Shown: one piece after another, positions 9,977 to 19,891 of the stretch
Position numbering within the stretch: position 1 is the stretch's first letter
How the letters are laid out: each line of letters begins with the position of its first letter
DNA from: Chara braunii
Taxonomy: Eukaryota; Streptophyta; Charophyceae; Charales; Characeae
NCBI GenBank assembly: GCA_003427395.1
Contig: BFEA01000828.1
Location: 51,350-87,058, forward strand
DNA length: 35,709 bases
Direction of reading: 5' to 3'
Notes under the pieces: model-generated
What the model was told of the DNA's origin: nothing
The model's database searches: none
What the model saw: the letters and a program-made list of their open reading frames with translations, nothing else
Position numbers and translations under genes: made by a program

Positions 9977-12240
9977 AGATCAAGACCATATATTATCAAG
10001 GTCCACATAAAAATCGACAGGTGCTCTAAGCGAGACTTGAAGCACCGGAAGATGAGGATGCACGAGAGAGTCGAACCAGGGACCTTCACCTGCATTACAA
10101 AAAAAAGGATCATTTCGAGATTATCCCAATAAGTTGAGATATATGCCAAAAGTCCCCTGAAAGAGGTGGGTACAGTGGAGTGTCGTTTAGGGAAAAAGTA
10201 TTTGCGTTGTGGGGTTGTCAAGGCCAGTGCCAAATTTGCAGTCTAGACCTCCTCGTTTGAGCCTCGTCCTTTCACAATCTGACCTTGAAGACGTTGTCAA
10301 CTACCGAGTAACCGGGGCATTTTGCAACTTTGACGGTACCCTATAGGATAAAATGCAAAAACAGGGATCCAAACATCAACATGGGAATTCCACACAATAT
10401 TTGTACTCCCAGGCATCAACATAAGGGGGTAGCCTTAAGGATACCTGTGACGAGCTACTTTCTGTTCCGCGCGATTTCCTGCGTAGGGACAACGAAGGGT
10501 CCTGAGATGGGAAGGTCGGGCTATTAACGGGAAGTCGGGATCGGTGGGGAAATTGCATCGGTGTCCCTGGTTTTTTGTTGTCTTCTCGTCGTCTCTTTTT
10601 CGATTGCTGGGTCTGAGCCGGGCGAGTCCTGGGATGGTCGGTTCGGTTGATTGGTCCGTCGAATGGCATGCGCGCTGCAGAGCGCGCGATGAATAAATGT
10701 TGACGTCGTCTCTTTTGTTTTGTTTCGGGACTTTTGGGCGCAGATATCACGCGGGATTTTGCTTCGTTCTTTTTCTGAATTTTGAATTTTCTTTTGCATT
10801 CTTGTCAAGCCGATAGGGCTCTCGGCATTTCGGAACTTCTTGTCGGAATTTTGTTTACTTCTTTTTCTGCGCTTGCGTGCGCCTCTTTTTGCGGCTGCTT
10901 CGACACTCTGATTAGTAGGCGCCCTTAATCTTGCATGCGTAACTGTAATTTTGGGCGGGCACCATTGTAACTGTACCTTTTTCTCGAACCTCGTTTTTCC
11001 CGCTCTTGCTCTTTCTGTTGTTGTAATGACGGTCGAGGCCTGCATGATCAGATCGATGCGTGGAGAGTGGTTGTATCCCCCACGCCGCGGTCTGGCCATG
11101 CAGACGTAGGCAGTTCCTCTGTAATCCTTCTTTCTAAGTCCTTGCAATTCCGTGTTCTTCGCGCATGCATGCACGCTATAAATTACGGCTGCGCGATTAG
11201 TTAGCTCTCTTTACCAGTTGTTGGAAGCTCGGGGTTGGGTGATCGAGAGGGTCGGCACACAAGCGAAGTTAGACGTGAGTGAAGTGGGAGTCGGGCGACC
11301 CGACGAGCTGGTGCCAAATGCGCGGGGTTGACGCGGGCCACGACGGACTGTGGGCGCGGGTGAGCCTGACGGGCGCAGGAGGACTAAGCGGGGTGACGGC
11401 TTCGTGGGTTGGTGCGCGACGACGAACTGTCGGCATCGGAGAGAGAGAAGGAGAGAGAGAGAGCTGAGGTTGGACATGGATTTACGTCTTTCTTTTTCAT
11501 TCCTTTTTCATCTGTGTATATAAACTTTGGTGTCGATTACGGGCGACTTGCCCTTATTTGCCTTGCGGCCATCTTTGTTCTTGGTTTGATTTAATTTTTC
11601 TCAATATGTTCTTTCTCTTTTCCCTTTCTCGGAAATCATTTTTTCCTTTGATGAATGAATGACCCACGCACACTTTGCATGTCGCTTTTGATTGCCTTCT
11701 TGGAACTCTTGTGTATGGGGATAAGGGATTGAATGGGGTCGGAGATTGCATGATTGGCATGGTTGGTGGATGAACCGGCTTGTCGCATCTCAATGGTAGG
11801 CCGACGCGTAGGATCCAACGTCTCGTATAAACACGTGTAAGTGCGATCCGGACGGAGCGCGGCTTACACGTGTCCATACCATTCGGAACCGCCAATTGTG
11901 CCTTGACTGACGCACGTAGTTAGCCCCTCACTGACTTGAAAGTTGATGACGGCAGGGATTAGGAAGCCATCACCCGTAAGTGCGTGTAAGTGTGACTCAT
12001 CGCGTCTTTCTTATGCACTTATGAGCGGTGATTTCCACCAATCGGAATTATCCCTAAGGCTTGTGTAATGAGAGGATGACGGGCTCGCGAAGCTCAGACG
12101 TGTCTTGGACTTCCGAAGATTTTGACGCATATTTCGGATACTGAAAAATCTGGGAGGAAGAACAACTTCGGGCGCGAGGGAATTCGAGAACCCCGAAATT
12201 CCCTTGTCTGACGGAAAGCGATAGAGTCTGCGCTAGAGAA
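9977..12240. other. Intergenic, no recognised gene
   Basis: Several open frames exist, the longest at 10524-11174 minus, but they are low-complexity (Arg/Lys/Thr) without any domain. Promoter-like words occur: TATAAAT at about 11177 and TATATAAA at about 11517 on the plus strand, the latter about 50 bp after a GA-rich tract (11440-11466). There is no coding region downstream to support a promoter call. A G-box inverted repeat is listed separately. Confidence 0.5.
11831..11873. repeat. 11-bp perfect inverted repeat containing two G-box (CACGTG) cores
   Basis: ACACGTGTAAG at 11831-11841 and its exact reverse complement at 11863-11873, with 21 bases between. CACGTG is the plant bZIP/bHLH G-box core. 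No gene is linked, so any regulatory role is a guess. Confidence 0.7.
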
Positions 12241-12318
12241 TTGCACCTCGCCGTAACAAGCGACCCGCGGGGGCCTGATTACCCGAACACATATAACTCG
12301 CAATATTATATATCCCCT

Positions 12319-12796
12319 GGTTTCGTCGTGGTCGCCCTCAATTTCCCGCCTTATCATCTTCTTCTTCCCTATCATCGGCTTACAGTGGTACCGTGGAATT
12401 CCATAGCACCCTATTGGCCACAAACTCCGTGTAGGAATTGCAAACGGCACACTAATTCCCGAACTTCCAGAGCCGCGGCACCGAGACATACCCCACACCA
12501 ACAGGCGCCACGTGGGGTGCCCCGCAGGCCCGGGCCCCAAGGACCGCCTCGCCAGGCTCCCCCGAACCGACAACCACGCCGGGATCGGACGGTCCCGTGG
12601 AGCCAACATACAAGCCCTCGCCCGTAATTTTTCTTATTGCTTTATTGTATCTATGCCCCTGAGCCTTGCCACAGGAGATCTCAGTTCTGACCTGGGACTC
12701 CACCCCCACTTTCCAAAAATCCTTGGCATACCCCTTTTCGCACTTCCAGGCCCACACTCCACTCCGATCAGGAAGTCGAGCGTCACATACCAAGGG
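12319..12796 (+). pseudogene. Conserved unknown protein fragment, copy A (two blocks, different frames)
   Basis: Block 1 (12319-12447, 43 codons) reads 'GFVVVALNFPPYHLLLPYHR' and continues through 'PWNSIAP' to a 'CRNCKRH' cysteine pair. Block 2 (12674-12796) lies in another frame and contains 'GDLSS', then 'FPKILGIP' and 'GPHSTP'. Both blocks recur in the same order on the minus strand at 28377-28505 and 27934-28062. In block 1, 22 of 43 residues are identical between copies, and 12 of those 22 codons differ synonymously; this points to past protein-level selection. I do not recognise the family. The C-x2-C pair could be half of a zinc site. A splice-acceptor-like CAG precedes block 2, so an intron may join the blocks. 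The second copy sits just upstream of a Ty3/gypsy gag, so this may be a leader or gag-N domain of that element type. Confidence 0.55.
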
Positions 12797-12899
12797 TTGT
12801 GCAACACATGGCCAGCCATAGGGTTTAAAATGGCAACAGGGGCTAGGTCCCACTTGCACAAATCAAGAGACAGAGACGGTCGATAGCAGAGATAAACGG

Positions 12900-13839
12900 C
12901 CAAAATCTCTTAACCCGTGCAAGAGGGACCTCAGCCCTGGGGCGAAGTCCACTACATGATAGTATTCATTTCCGGTCTTGTATCTGCGTATTCCCACCAC
13001 AATCGGCGGTCGAGAATGAAAAACACACACCAGTGAGACCTAGCCCCTGGGGTGGGGTGGGGAACAGTCAGGAATTGGTACATTTTACGATGAACCAATC
13101 ACACATGTGCAGGAAAGTAGGGCACGTTTACAACAAAATGTAGACGCACCGTCAGACCGCATACATCCACCATGCTGACAACGTACACCCAAACTGCACA
13201 CCGCCTTTACAAGTGTGAATCAGGCGCAAAAGTACAAGTACACATCATATCTGGATGCATCAATGATGAAACTGGACAAATTATTTGGCCCAATGTCTCG
13301 CTCGCCCTACCTTTCCAGAGTACAATGGTTGTAAAAAATGAACGACAGCAAAGACGATGTAATTTTTGTACAATGTCGTCGACGGCAACGACAAACACTA
13401 AACCAGTCACATCAAACCCGAGAGGTCGGGAAACCACGAACCGAGCTACTTTCCACAAGAACAAAGCGTGGCCATCACATGGTGGCCCCATATGCGCCCT
13501 GATCGGTCACCCAGATTAACGAGCGTCACCCACTACAACTATAACGCCCGCAGGTGAGACCTAGCCCCTGGACAGAATGACCTTTTTCAGGTCTTGATAT
13601 TATCGTTATAGTATTACGGGAATGGGATTCTGTAGCAGCCAGCCGGAGTTCAAGCCTCCAACGAGGGAACATCCGGCGGCTGCACCCGACCAAGGGTCAG
13701 GCAGTAGCACCAGGACCGAGCTGCTTCGATGGGCCAGTTGCTGTGCCTCCCCTCCGGAATGAGGTCCCACTAGCAAAGAGGATTGGATCCAGCGCTTGAA
13801 TCTGGACTTGTTTGTGGAAACGTCCAGAAAAATAAAGAG

Positions 13840-13840
<1 letters not shown>
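12900..13840. other. Intergenic with an 18-bp direct repeat
   Basis: No coding signal is recognised; the 13172-13519 plus frame has no domain. GTGAGACCTAGCCCCTGG occurs exactly at 13033-13050 and at 13554-13571, about 521 bp apart, with little similarity around it. Confidence 0.5.

Positions 13841-13843
<3 letters not shown>

Positions 13844-13885
<42 letters not shown>
13844..13885. repeat. (GA)n microsatellite truncated by an assembly gap
   Basis: About 21 GA dinucleotides running directly into the N block. The array probably caused the gap. Confidence 0.97.
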
Positions 13886-14096
13886 NNNNNNNNNNNNNNN
13901 NNNNNNNNNNNNNNNNNNNNNNNNNNNNNNNNNNNNNNNNNNNNNNNNNNNNNNNNNNNNNNNNNNNNNNNNNNNNNNNNNNNNNNNNNNNNNNNNNNNN
14001 NNNNNNNNNNNNNNNNNNNNNNNNNNNNNNNNNNNNNNNNNNNNNNNNNNNNNNNNNNNNNNNNNNNNNNNNNNNNNNNNNNNNNNNNNNNNNNNN
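13886..14096. other. Assembly gap (211 N)
   Basis: A run of N. Open frames reported across it are not real. The sequence to its right is not a continuation of the GA array, so real content is missing. Confidence 1.
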
Positions 14097-14194
14097 CCAG
14101 CCACGCACGCTGAAAGATAAAGAGATGCTACTTCCATTGATAGGATAAGCAAAATCGTAATGAATCTTCCAGTAGAATATAGAAGAGAAATTTA

Positions 14195-14310
14195 CCGCGC
14201 AGTCAGGGTTACAGTTTGTAATTGCATTTGAAACTGCGTTTTAGCAGTTTAGTCAGGGCTCGAGTTTCAATTGCAGTTGAAACTTGGGCAGGCCTTTTCT
14301 AGCAGTTCAG
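14195..14310. repeat. Degenerate tandem repeat, unit about 52-60 bp
   Basis: 'CAGTCAGGGTTACAGTTT...GCATTTGAAACT' is followed by 'AGTCAGGGCTCGAGTTT...GCAGTTGAAACT' and then a third start 'CAGTCGGG'. Each unit ends in 'AGCAGTT'. Non-coding. Confidence 0.65.
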
Positions 14311-14325
14311 TCGGGCACATGATGG

Positions 14326-14396
14326 TTTTTTTTTTTTTTTTTGAGGGGGTCATCCGTCGCACCGGGCCGCGGATGAGGGAAAAAAAAAAAAAAAAA
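14326..14396. repeat. Hairpin with T17 and A17 arms
   Basis: Seventeen T (14326-14342) and seventeen A (14380-14396) flank a core in which TCATCCG pairs with CGGATGA. The whole 71-bp block can fold on itself. Confidence 0.8.
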
Positions 14397-14765
14397 CCAG
14401 CATGCTTCTTCCAAACCACCGCACCCCTACCAACACGTCTGACAGCCTTGCCACCGACAACCCCCACCCATGCTCCCCCTCCCCCTCCCCCTCCCCCTGC
14501 ACTTCCCTCCTCTCCCTTGATAGCCACACCTCCGCCCCTACCGCCCTCTCTGGTACTCCACAACCGATGACGCCTTCGCCCCCCCCTTCCCTCCGAGACA
14601 TTCCGCCATCACTGACCCCCTCTCCCCCAGTCTCCCTGCTGGGTCCCCCCCAGTGGGGTGAAACCCAACCGCCCGCCTCCCCCAACACCCCCTCTACCAC
14701 CCTCACCGACCCCTCCACGCACTTCTTCCCTTCCTTGGCCATGACTACTCTGGGGAGTGGCTGAT
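14397..14765. repeat. Pyrimidine-rich low-complexity tract
   Basis: Strongly C/T-rich on the plus strand, including four units of CTCCCC at 14473-14498. The open frames on both strands here (for example 14350-14862 minus and 14402-14764 plus) are composition artefacts with no domain. Confidence 0.7.
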
Positions 14766-15416
14766 AATATTTATCTCCTCCCCCTCGAGGTGCTACCAGT
14801 CTTCTCTTCACCAACCTTGACACCCTTGCAAGAATACAATGCAGAACAAAGTCAAACAGCAACGATCAACATGCCTGGATGCAGCATCAGCGTGCCTCGG
14901 AGCTTGCAGCAGTTTGGAGTAAAGGCGAATTCCAAACAACATGCAGCGCGAAGCCACGCCAAGCAGGGACCACAATTAAGCAATGGTAGATAAAGAAGAT
15001 GTGGACTTTTTGACAGCTCTTCAACTATTCATAACCCCATCTCCTACCACACACAAATCTTGTAGAATAAAAGACACACACAAGGTATATATATAAAAAA
15101 AAAAAAATCACAAGCATCTTCACATCTTCACATACACATTGGTCAACATGCAGACATGTATCAGTTCCCACAACACCTTATGTACAAATTAAGGGGGTTG
15201 CAGACACCTAGGATAGGAGTTCAACCACTAGCACCAGGAGAAGAGTAGATATAAAGGCTAGGCGGACACCATCGAGGATAGGGCTAGGCCTGCTGGAAAT
15301 AGGAGCTCTACAAACAGGAAGGGTAACATATGTAGCCCCGACGGAAAGATGGATGCTCTGGACTAAGAACTCCAATGGCGATATGCCCAACAATCATTGT
15401 ACTACAAAGTTCTATG
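14766..15416. other. Intergenic, no recognised gene
   Basis: Nothing with coding or structural support is visible. A TATATATA plus A13 tract lies at 15086-15107. Short open frames such as 14757-14993 plus and 15208-15393 minus show no domain. Confidence 0.5.
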
Positions 15417-15935
15417 TAAGGGACGTCGGGCCCGATTTCAGCAGGTGCTGCTCCCCAACAATAGATCAGAAGCGGATATCGGGTAGCTGAAAATTGAGGA
15501 ATGAAAATTCTAAAGTGAGAGTTTTGGGTAGTCTGAAAATCCTGAATGATCCTGAAGGGGTGAAAGGTCCGCAGACCCTGAAAACCACCTGTTTAGGTAG
15601 GCTGCATCCTGAAGTGGTGAAGTGAGAGTTTTTGGCAGTCTGAAAATCCTGAATTGTCCTGAAGTGGTGAAAGGTCCGAAGACTCCGAAAACCACTTGCT
15701 TAGGCACGCTGCATCTTGAAGTGGTTTTCAGGGTCTTCGGACCTTTCACCACTTCATGACTATTCAGGATTTTCAGACTGCATCCTGAAGTGTCGAAGTG
15801 TGTCTTGTAGTGGTGATGAAAAATACGACTCTTGTTTACCTTCTCACCAATAGATGGGGCCTACTTGCGGTGCTAGATGTATCTGCTCATATCAGCACAC
15901 CTAGCATCCGCTTGGGTTGTTTTAAAAAAATAAAA
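15417..15935 (+). mobile_element. Short A-tailed interspersed repeat (SINE-like), copy 1, interrupted
   Basis: Two parts, 15417-15466 and 15856-15935, together align from end to end with 32034-32170. Shared landmarks are 'AGGGACG', 'AGCAGGTGCTG', 'TCCCCA', 'AGATGG', 'GCCTAC', 'CTGCTC', 'TATCAGCAC' and a 3' A-rich tail. The joined length before the tail is about 125 bp. It is SINE-like in size and tail, but I see no clear Pol III A/B boxes, so the class is uncertain. The middle is occupied by the foldback insertion. Confidence 0.7.
15467..15847. mobile_element. 381-bp foldback insertion with an 8-bp target duplication (hAT-like MITE candidate)
   Basis: The 8-mer CAATAGAT is at 15459-15466 and again at 15848-15855, and the related repeat at 32 kb lacks this insertion, which gives an empty-site comparison. 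Inside are two direct units of about 107 bp (from 15515 and 15622). A near-perfect inverted repeat follows, 15636-15697 against 15719-15780: 62-bp arms, 4 mismatches, 21-base loop. It has no coding capacity. An 8-bp duplication is typical of hAT transposons; terminal inverted repeats are weak or absent (the starts CAGAAGCGG and GTGAGAAGG are only loosely alike), so the family is an inference. Confidence 0.75.
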
Positions 15936-17600
15936 TAAAAAAATTCGGCCCCTTAGGGGGAGGGGGGGCGGGGAAACAAGAAAAATTGAGCCCGTTCGGA
16001 CAACCCACCACTCCAAAAAAAAAAGTGGGTTGGGGAACTTGGGGGTGGTTCTGTACTACAACGGCCAAGTTTCACCAGTGGCTTAAGTGTTATGAGTGAC
16101 ATTGGATCTACCAGATCGGATGCCCAGACATATAGGTTTAGAAAGACTTAAATAAAATGTTAAGGAAAATCCAAAAAATTTAAACAAAATGAAAAACACA
16201 GTCCTAAGCAATCATGTCCTAAGCAATGTTGAGGCAATCCCTTACCCGCCCAAATGCCCAGAGTGGTCGTTTCTAGACTAGAAAGCAGTACGCTAGAAGA
16301 GAGGACCCCCTCAGTTTTCTTTCAGCCTCCATGACTTGGAGAGCCCTCGGAAGTCGTATACTTAGTGGAGGCAGAAGGCCTTCTCCATCATTTTGTATAG
16401 TCTGACAACTAGACAAACACTGTACAATTTGTTGTATAGTGGAGAGACCCATTTTGTCTTTGAAGAAATCTTTGGTAGGTCTGATACTTGTCAGATACAA
16501 CTTACACGTTTTTTTTTGCATTTTCTCTCCGTACACAATTGATATAGCAGGAGCATGGACTTTTTCTTGTTTGGGTGGCCTGCGTGTGAGGCGATGCCGA
16601 AACTAAACTAAACCCCTTTGAGTGGGACCTGAACCCCTACCCCTATTATTTATTTTATCTACTTATTTTCAGTTCTTGGACTTTTGAGTAAGGGCAAAAT
16701 CTCCGCCCCTCAAAGATGAGATATATGCTTAAATGTCCCTCAAAGATCATGGTAGGCAGCTTTGCAGTATATCCAACATATCAGCTGGACTGATCATCTT
16801 TGCAATATACCCTTACCGTGTACCGAACATCTATGCAAAATGCCCCTATACCCACCAATTTTCCAAAGAGCCAATTGATTTCCAAAGATCTTTTTTTTTT
16901 TTTTTTTTTGCGCTCTCACAAAACGTCCGCTCAATTGCACATCAACAAAATCTGAATCTTGATATAATCAACTGGAGAAAAAAAAAAAAACAGATAAATC
17001 ATCTTTGCACTCTGACCATCGAACGCTGGGAGGCAGAGCTAGAACGAATATCCGACAGAATTGAATCCATTCGATTTCCTGGGATACAACGCCACCTGTC
17101 ATCCGATGCTTTAATTATTGATGGGTCGCCCTTCTCTTTTTTTTTTTTTTTTTTTCTTATTCTCTCAATTTCACCTCACTCTGCCTCCCTCCCTCCACCA
17201 ATCGCAAACTCGTAACATTTCCGTCAACTCCACCCAAAATAGGTTACAAATCATCACAGGTGCATTATAGGCACCATCTCATCACCCAAGATGAAGAATA
17301 CCAAAGCACAACTACTTCGACAAAGCATTGCTTGCCCACCTAGCTGCCCATTCAAACTCTTTCAAACTTTTTTTTTTTTTTTTTTTTTCCCCTCAAGAAT
17401 GTGCAGGTAGTACTAGCTGAGGTTATATTAATCCCCCAAACTAGTATACCTTATGCATGTCACTCCATCTATTGGTGAGGAGCTGCACCTGCTGGAAAAA
17501 GGGTCCAGCGTCCCATTAGTTTCATGTTTCCACAAAGATCGTTCAGCACTGAACATCTTCTCCCGAATGTGGGAGCCAAATGATCTTGAACTACTAGTCC
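15936..17600. other. Intergenic with many poly-A/poly-T tracts
   Basis: No gene is recognised. Long homopolymers occur at 16891-16909 (T), 16978-16990 (A), 17138-17155 (T) and 17369-17388 (T). The word GTCCTAAGCAAT is duplicated at about 16201-16226. The minus frame at 16273-16536 has no known domain. A fragment near 16720 ('GAGATATATGC', then 'GTCCCTCAAAG') resembles one at 10135, suggesting an old dispersed repeat. Confidence 0.45.
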
Positions 17601-18250
17601 TGAAGCATCGACTTCGCCGGAGTATTCGGATAGGGTGTTTGTTTTTTTTCCTTGTATTTTGTATGTCCTTGGATTCGGATTGGAGGTTTGTCTACATTTT
17701 CCTTATATTTTTTTGTATCTGCTGTTGGTACTTGATCGCAATTATGCAGTAGAGTAGGTTCTTACTTAGGCTTGGAGTGTGCTTTGGCCACCTTTGAAAT
17801 GGTGGTATGATCCAGTTTCTTTCGCTGTTTTCTGGCATATGGGTCTGACACTGGGTTTCCTGTGCAAATGTTATCGGATAGGGTGTTTGCCTTTATTTTC
17901 CTTGTAATTTTGTATCCGTTATTGGTATTTGATCATAAGTATGCAGTAGAGTAGGATTTGCTTAGGTTTGGAGTGTGCTTTGGCCACCTCTAAAACGTCG
18001 GTAGGATCCGGTTTCTTTCGCTGGTTTTTGGCCTACGGGACTGATGCTACCCACACTTGGTTTCGAACCGGTAACCTGTGTTTGGCAGTTGAGGTCTGAT
18101 TGTAGGTTGTGGATTTGTCTTGGCTCGGGTATAAATTTGGTCCGAGGCAATTGTTTGTTCCCTTCAGGATTGACGGTCTGCAATGCCTATCGGTGTCCGA
18201 AGACCGGTAGGTTCAGCGGACGGAAGTGGGTGAGCGGTCAACTTGGTTAG
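17601..18250 (+). repeat. Left pseudo-LTR of the PLE: two tandem partial copies
   Basis: Copy 1 (17601-17862) begins 'TGAAGCATCGACTTCGCCGG', the same word that begins the right copy at 22814, and ends at 'GGGTTTCCTGTG'. Copy 2 starts about 17870 at an internal point ('TCGGATAGGGTGTTTG') and runs further, to about 18250, with an 11-bp insertion relative to the truncated copies. Such head-to-tail truncation is typical of PLE integration products. Confidence 0.85.
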
Positions 18251-18270
18251 TACGGGTTTGTATGGTGGTA

Positions 18271-18316
18271 TCCCACTGATGATGACGGCGTGGCGGCCGT
18301 TGAAACACGTCAGGGA
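18271..18316 (+). ncRNA. Candidate hammerhead ribozyme of the PLE
   Basis: The core CTGATGA is at 18276-18282 and GAAA at 18302-18305. Between them GACGGC and GCCGTT pair (six pairs including one G-U) around a 6-base loop, with one bulged T. After GAAA, AC[AC]GT gives a 2-bp helix III with a 2-base loop and then the cleavage triplet GTC (18309-18311). Helix I is TCCC (18271-18274) with GGGA (18313-18316), plus one A-A mismatch next to the core. The tiny helix III is what PLE-associated hammerheads are known for, and the location next to the pseudo-LTR fits. The bulge and mismatch may reflect decay. PLE hammerheads self-cleave element RNA. Confidence 0.6.
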
Positions 18317-18655
18317 CGCTAGCAGCAATTTTTCCTATTCTTCCTTCTTGTTTGCAACAATCAATTGCACTCAGTTACTTCTGTCTATGATCCCTTCACT
18401 GTGATTGTTACGTTCACTGTGATTGTCACGTGTATGCGTTCATGACCTTGTGATTTCGTACTTGCGATTGCGCACGATAACTCACCAGGAGTCCATTGTA
18501 CTGGGTTCGAGTGACCGCGTTATTCTCACTTTGGCACTTGTATATCGACTGAAGAACATGTATTAACCTGTACTTCGTCAGCATTACTGTCCGAGTGAAG
18601 TACGTGAGTTTATGCCCCGTGTTCGAAGACGGGTAGTACGTTAAGGTCCTAAGTT

Positions 18656-19887
18656 ATGGCGGGTGATGAGCAGAGAGGGTATCGATCTGGCGGCGATAGT
18701 CGGAGGAGGGATGAGCGTCGCAGCGAGGAGCGGAAGGATGAAAACCGACGTGACGAAAACCGACGTGACGAAAACCGCAGGCGGCATATAGCACCGACGT
18801 GCTTTAACTGCCACGAGCCAGGGCACTATGCGAACCAGTGCCCTGAGAAGAATCGGCGGCGTTATTACTCGAACAGACGGTCGTCGTCCTTTGACTCACG
18901 TGGAGGGCGATCACCGCGAAGATGGGGTTATCAAAGGGACACGTCACCAGGAAAGGAGGCGATTAGCAGCATGATCGTCGAACTCGGGAAATCAGTGGCT
19001 GCTATGAAAGACTTTTATTAGGAGGCAGGACTCAAAAAAAAGGCGAAGGAGCGCCAAAAGATTGAGAAGAGGGAGGCAAAGGAGGGTGAGGCAGCAGAAC
19101 GCGAAAAGGAGGAGCGCAAAGCTAAGAAGAGGATGGACAAGTTGAGAAGGGAAGCTGAGCTTGAAGCCGAATGAAGGGCGGAACTTTCTAAGGACAACGA
19201 CATTCACCTTGCGATCAGCTTGAGCGAAATGGAGGAGAATTTCCCCACAAAAATGAAGTGTGTTATGGAGCCCTTAAAAGAGCTGCTCAAAAAAGGGAAG
19301 AAGTAGGTCACCTATGCATCCGCTAGTGGCTCGGCCTCTGAAGATGCTAGCGACACCAGTGTGACACAAGAGTTGAGCGAGCAAGCCGACAGATTGTTCA
19401 TCTCTGACAAACGTAAGCGGGGCCCCGAGCAAACGGTAGGAGACAACCCACCAATGGAGTTGCCCCCGAAGCGTACACCAAGGAGGGGAACCTTGAAACC
19501 GACCGGAAGGCTTACAAGAGCGAAGAAGATGATAGTGAAATCGTCCGGATCAGCCAAGCGAAAGACGCCTGTGAAGACGCCTTTATCTGCCAGATTGAAG
19601 CCGGCCAAACAGATGAAGACACCAATACGGGTGGGGACCCCGGCAATTGCAGCGTCTGCGGTACCGAGACTTGGTCTTGAAAGACCTCAAGCATCTTGAC
19701 GCTATAGAATTGCAGCGCATTTGCAAAGAGGAGGGCGTTTCGATGATGGTAAGATTGATGCTATCTTTGCGATAGCTGAGAGGCGTGTCTGTGAGAAGTA
19801 TGGACCTTACCTCCTCGAGGTCACCGATGTTATCGAGGTTATTGATAGTGAGGCAGGCCAACTGTCGCAGGACCAGGTAGACAGCTA
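18656..19887 (+). pseudogene. PLE ORF1: R/D-rich N-terminus, CCHC zinc knuckle, coiled coil, basic region, SAP-like end
   Basis: A Gag-like nucleic-acid-binding ORF, starting at the ATG at 18656. In order: repeats of 'DENRR' (about residues 29-42), a canonical C-x2-C-x4-H-x4-C knuckle 'CFNCHEPGHYANQC' (about 49-62), an Arg/Ser stretch, a long K/E coiled-coil-like region, then a Ser/Thr segment ('ASGSASEDASDTS') and a basic Pro/Lys region. Three in-frame stops (TAG 19019-19021, TGA 19172-19174, TAG 19304-19306) and two shifts (about 19660 and 19740) interrupt it. After the first shift, 'DLKHLDAIELQRICKEEG' followed by 'DGKIDAIFAIAERR' resembles a SAP-type DNA-binding helix pair. The frame ends in TAA at about 19887, right before ORF2. 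A separate ORF1 of this type is the unusual part of this element. Domain calls are by eye. Confidence 0.8.
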
Positions 19888-19891
19888 ACGT

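Noticed and set aside
10060-10100. Minus-strand 'GGTTCGACTCT' resembling a tRNA B box, hinting at a tRNA or SINE
   Set aside because: The sequence around it cannot form a T stem (CCTGG has no partner in the right place) and no A box or cloverleaf is present.
10524-11174. 216-codon minus-strand open frame
   Set aside because: Arg/Lys/Thr-rich low complexity, no domain, start is not supported, no homologous second copy.
12094-12609. 171-codon minus-strand open frame overlapping conserved block 1
   Set aside because: The conservation with the second copy is in the plus-strand frame; this one is its shadow.
13697-14152. Open frames crossing the N block
   Set aside because: Mostly unknown bases plus GA-repeat translation.
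14267-14862. Overlapping frames on both strands at 14.3-14.9 kb
   Set aside because: Pro/Gly/Ser-rich translations of a C/T-rich tract and the T17/A17 hairpin.
17962-18183. Similar minus-strand frames at 17962-18183 and 22979-23218 ('SVGSI.P.GQK..KETGSY')
   Set aside because: They lie inside the PLE pseudo-LTR copies, so the resemblance is inherited from the DNA repeat, not evidence of a gene.
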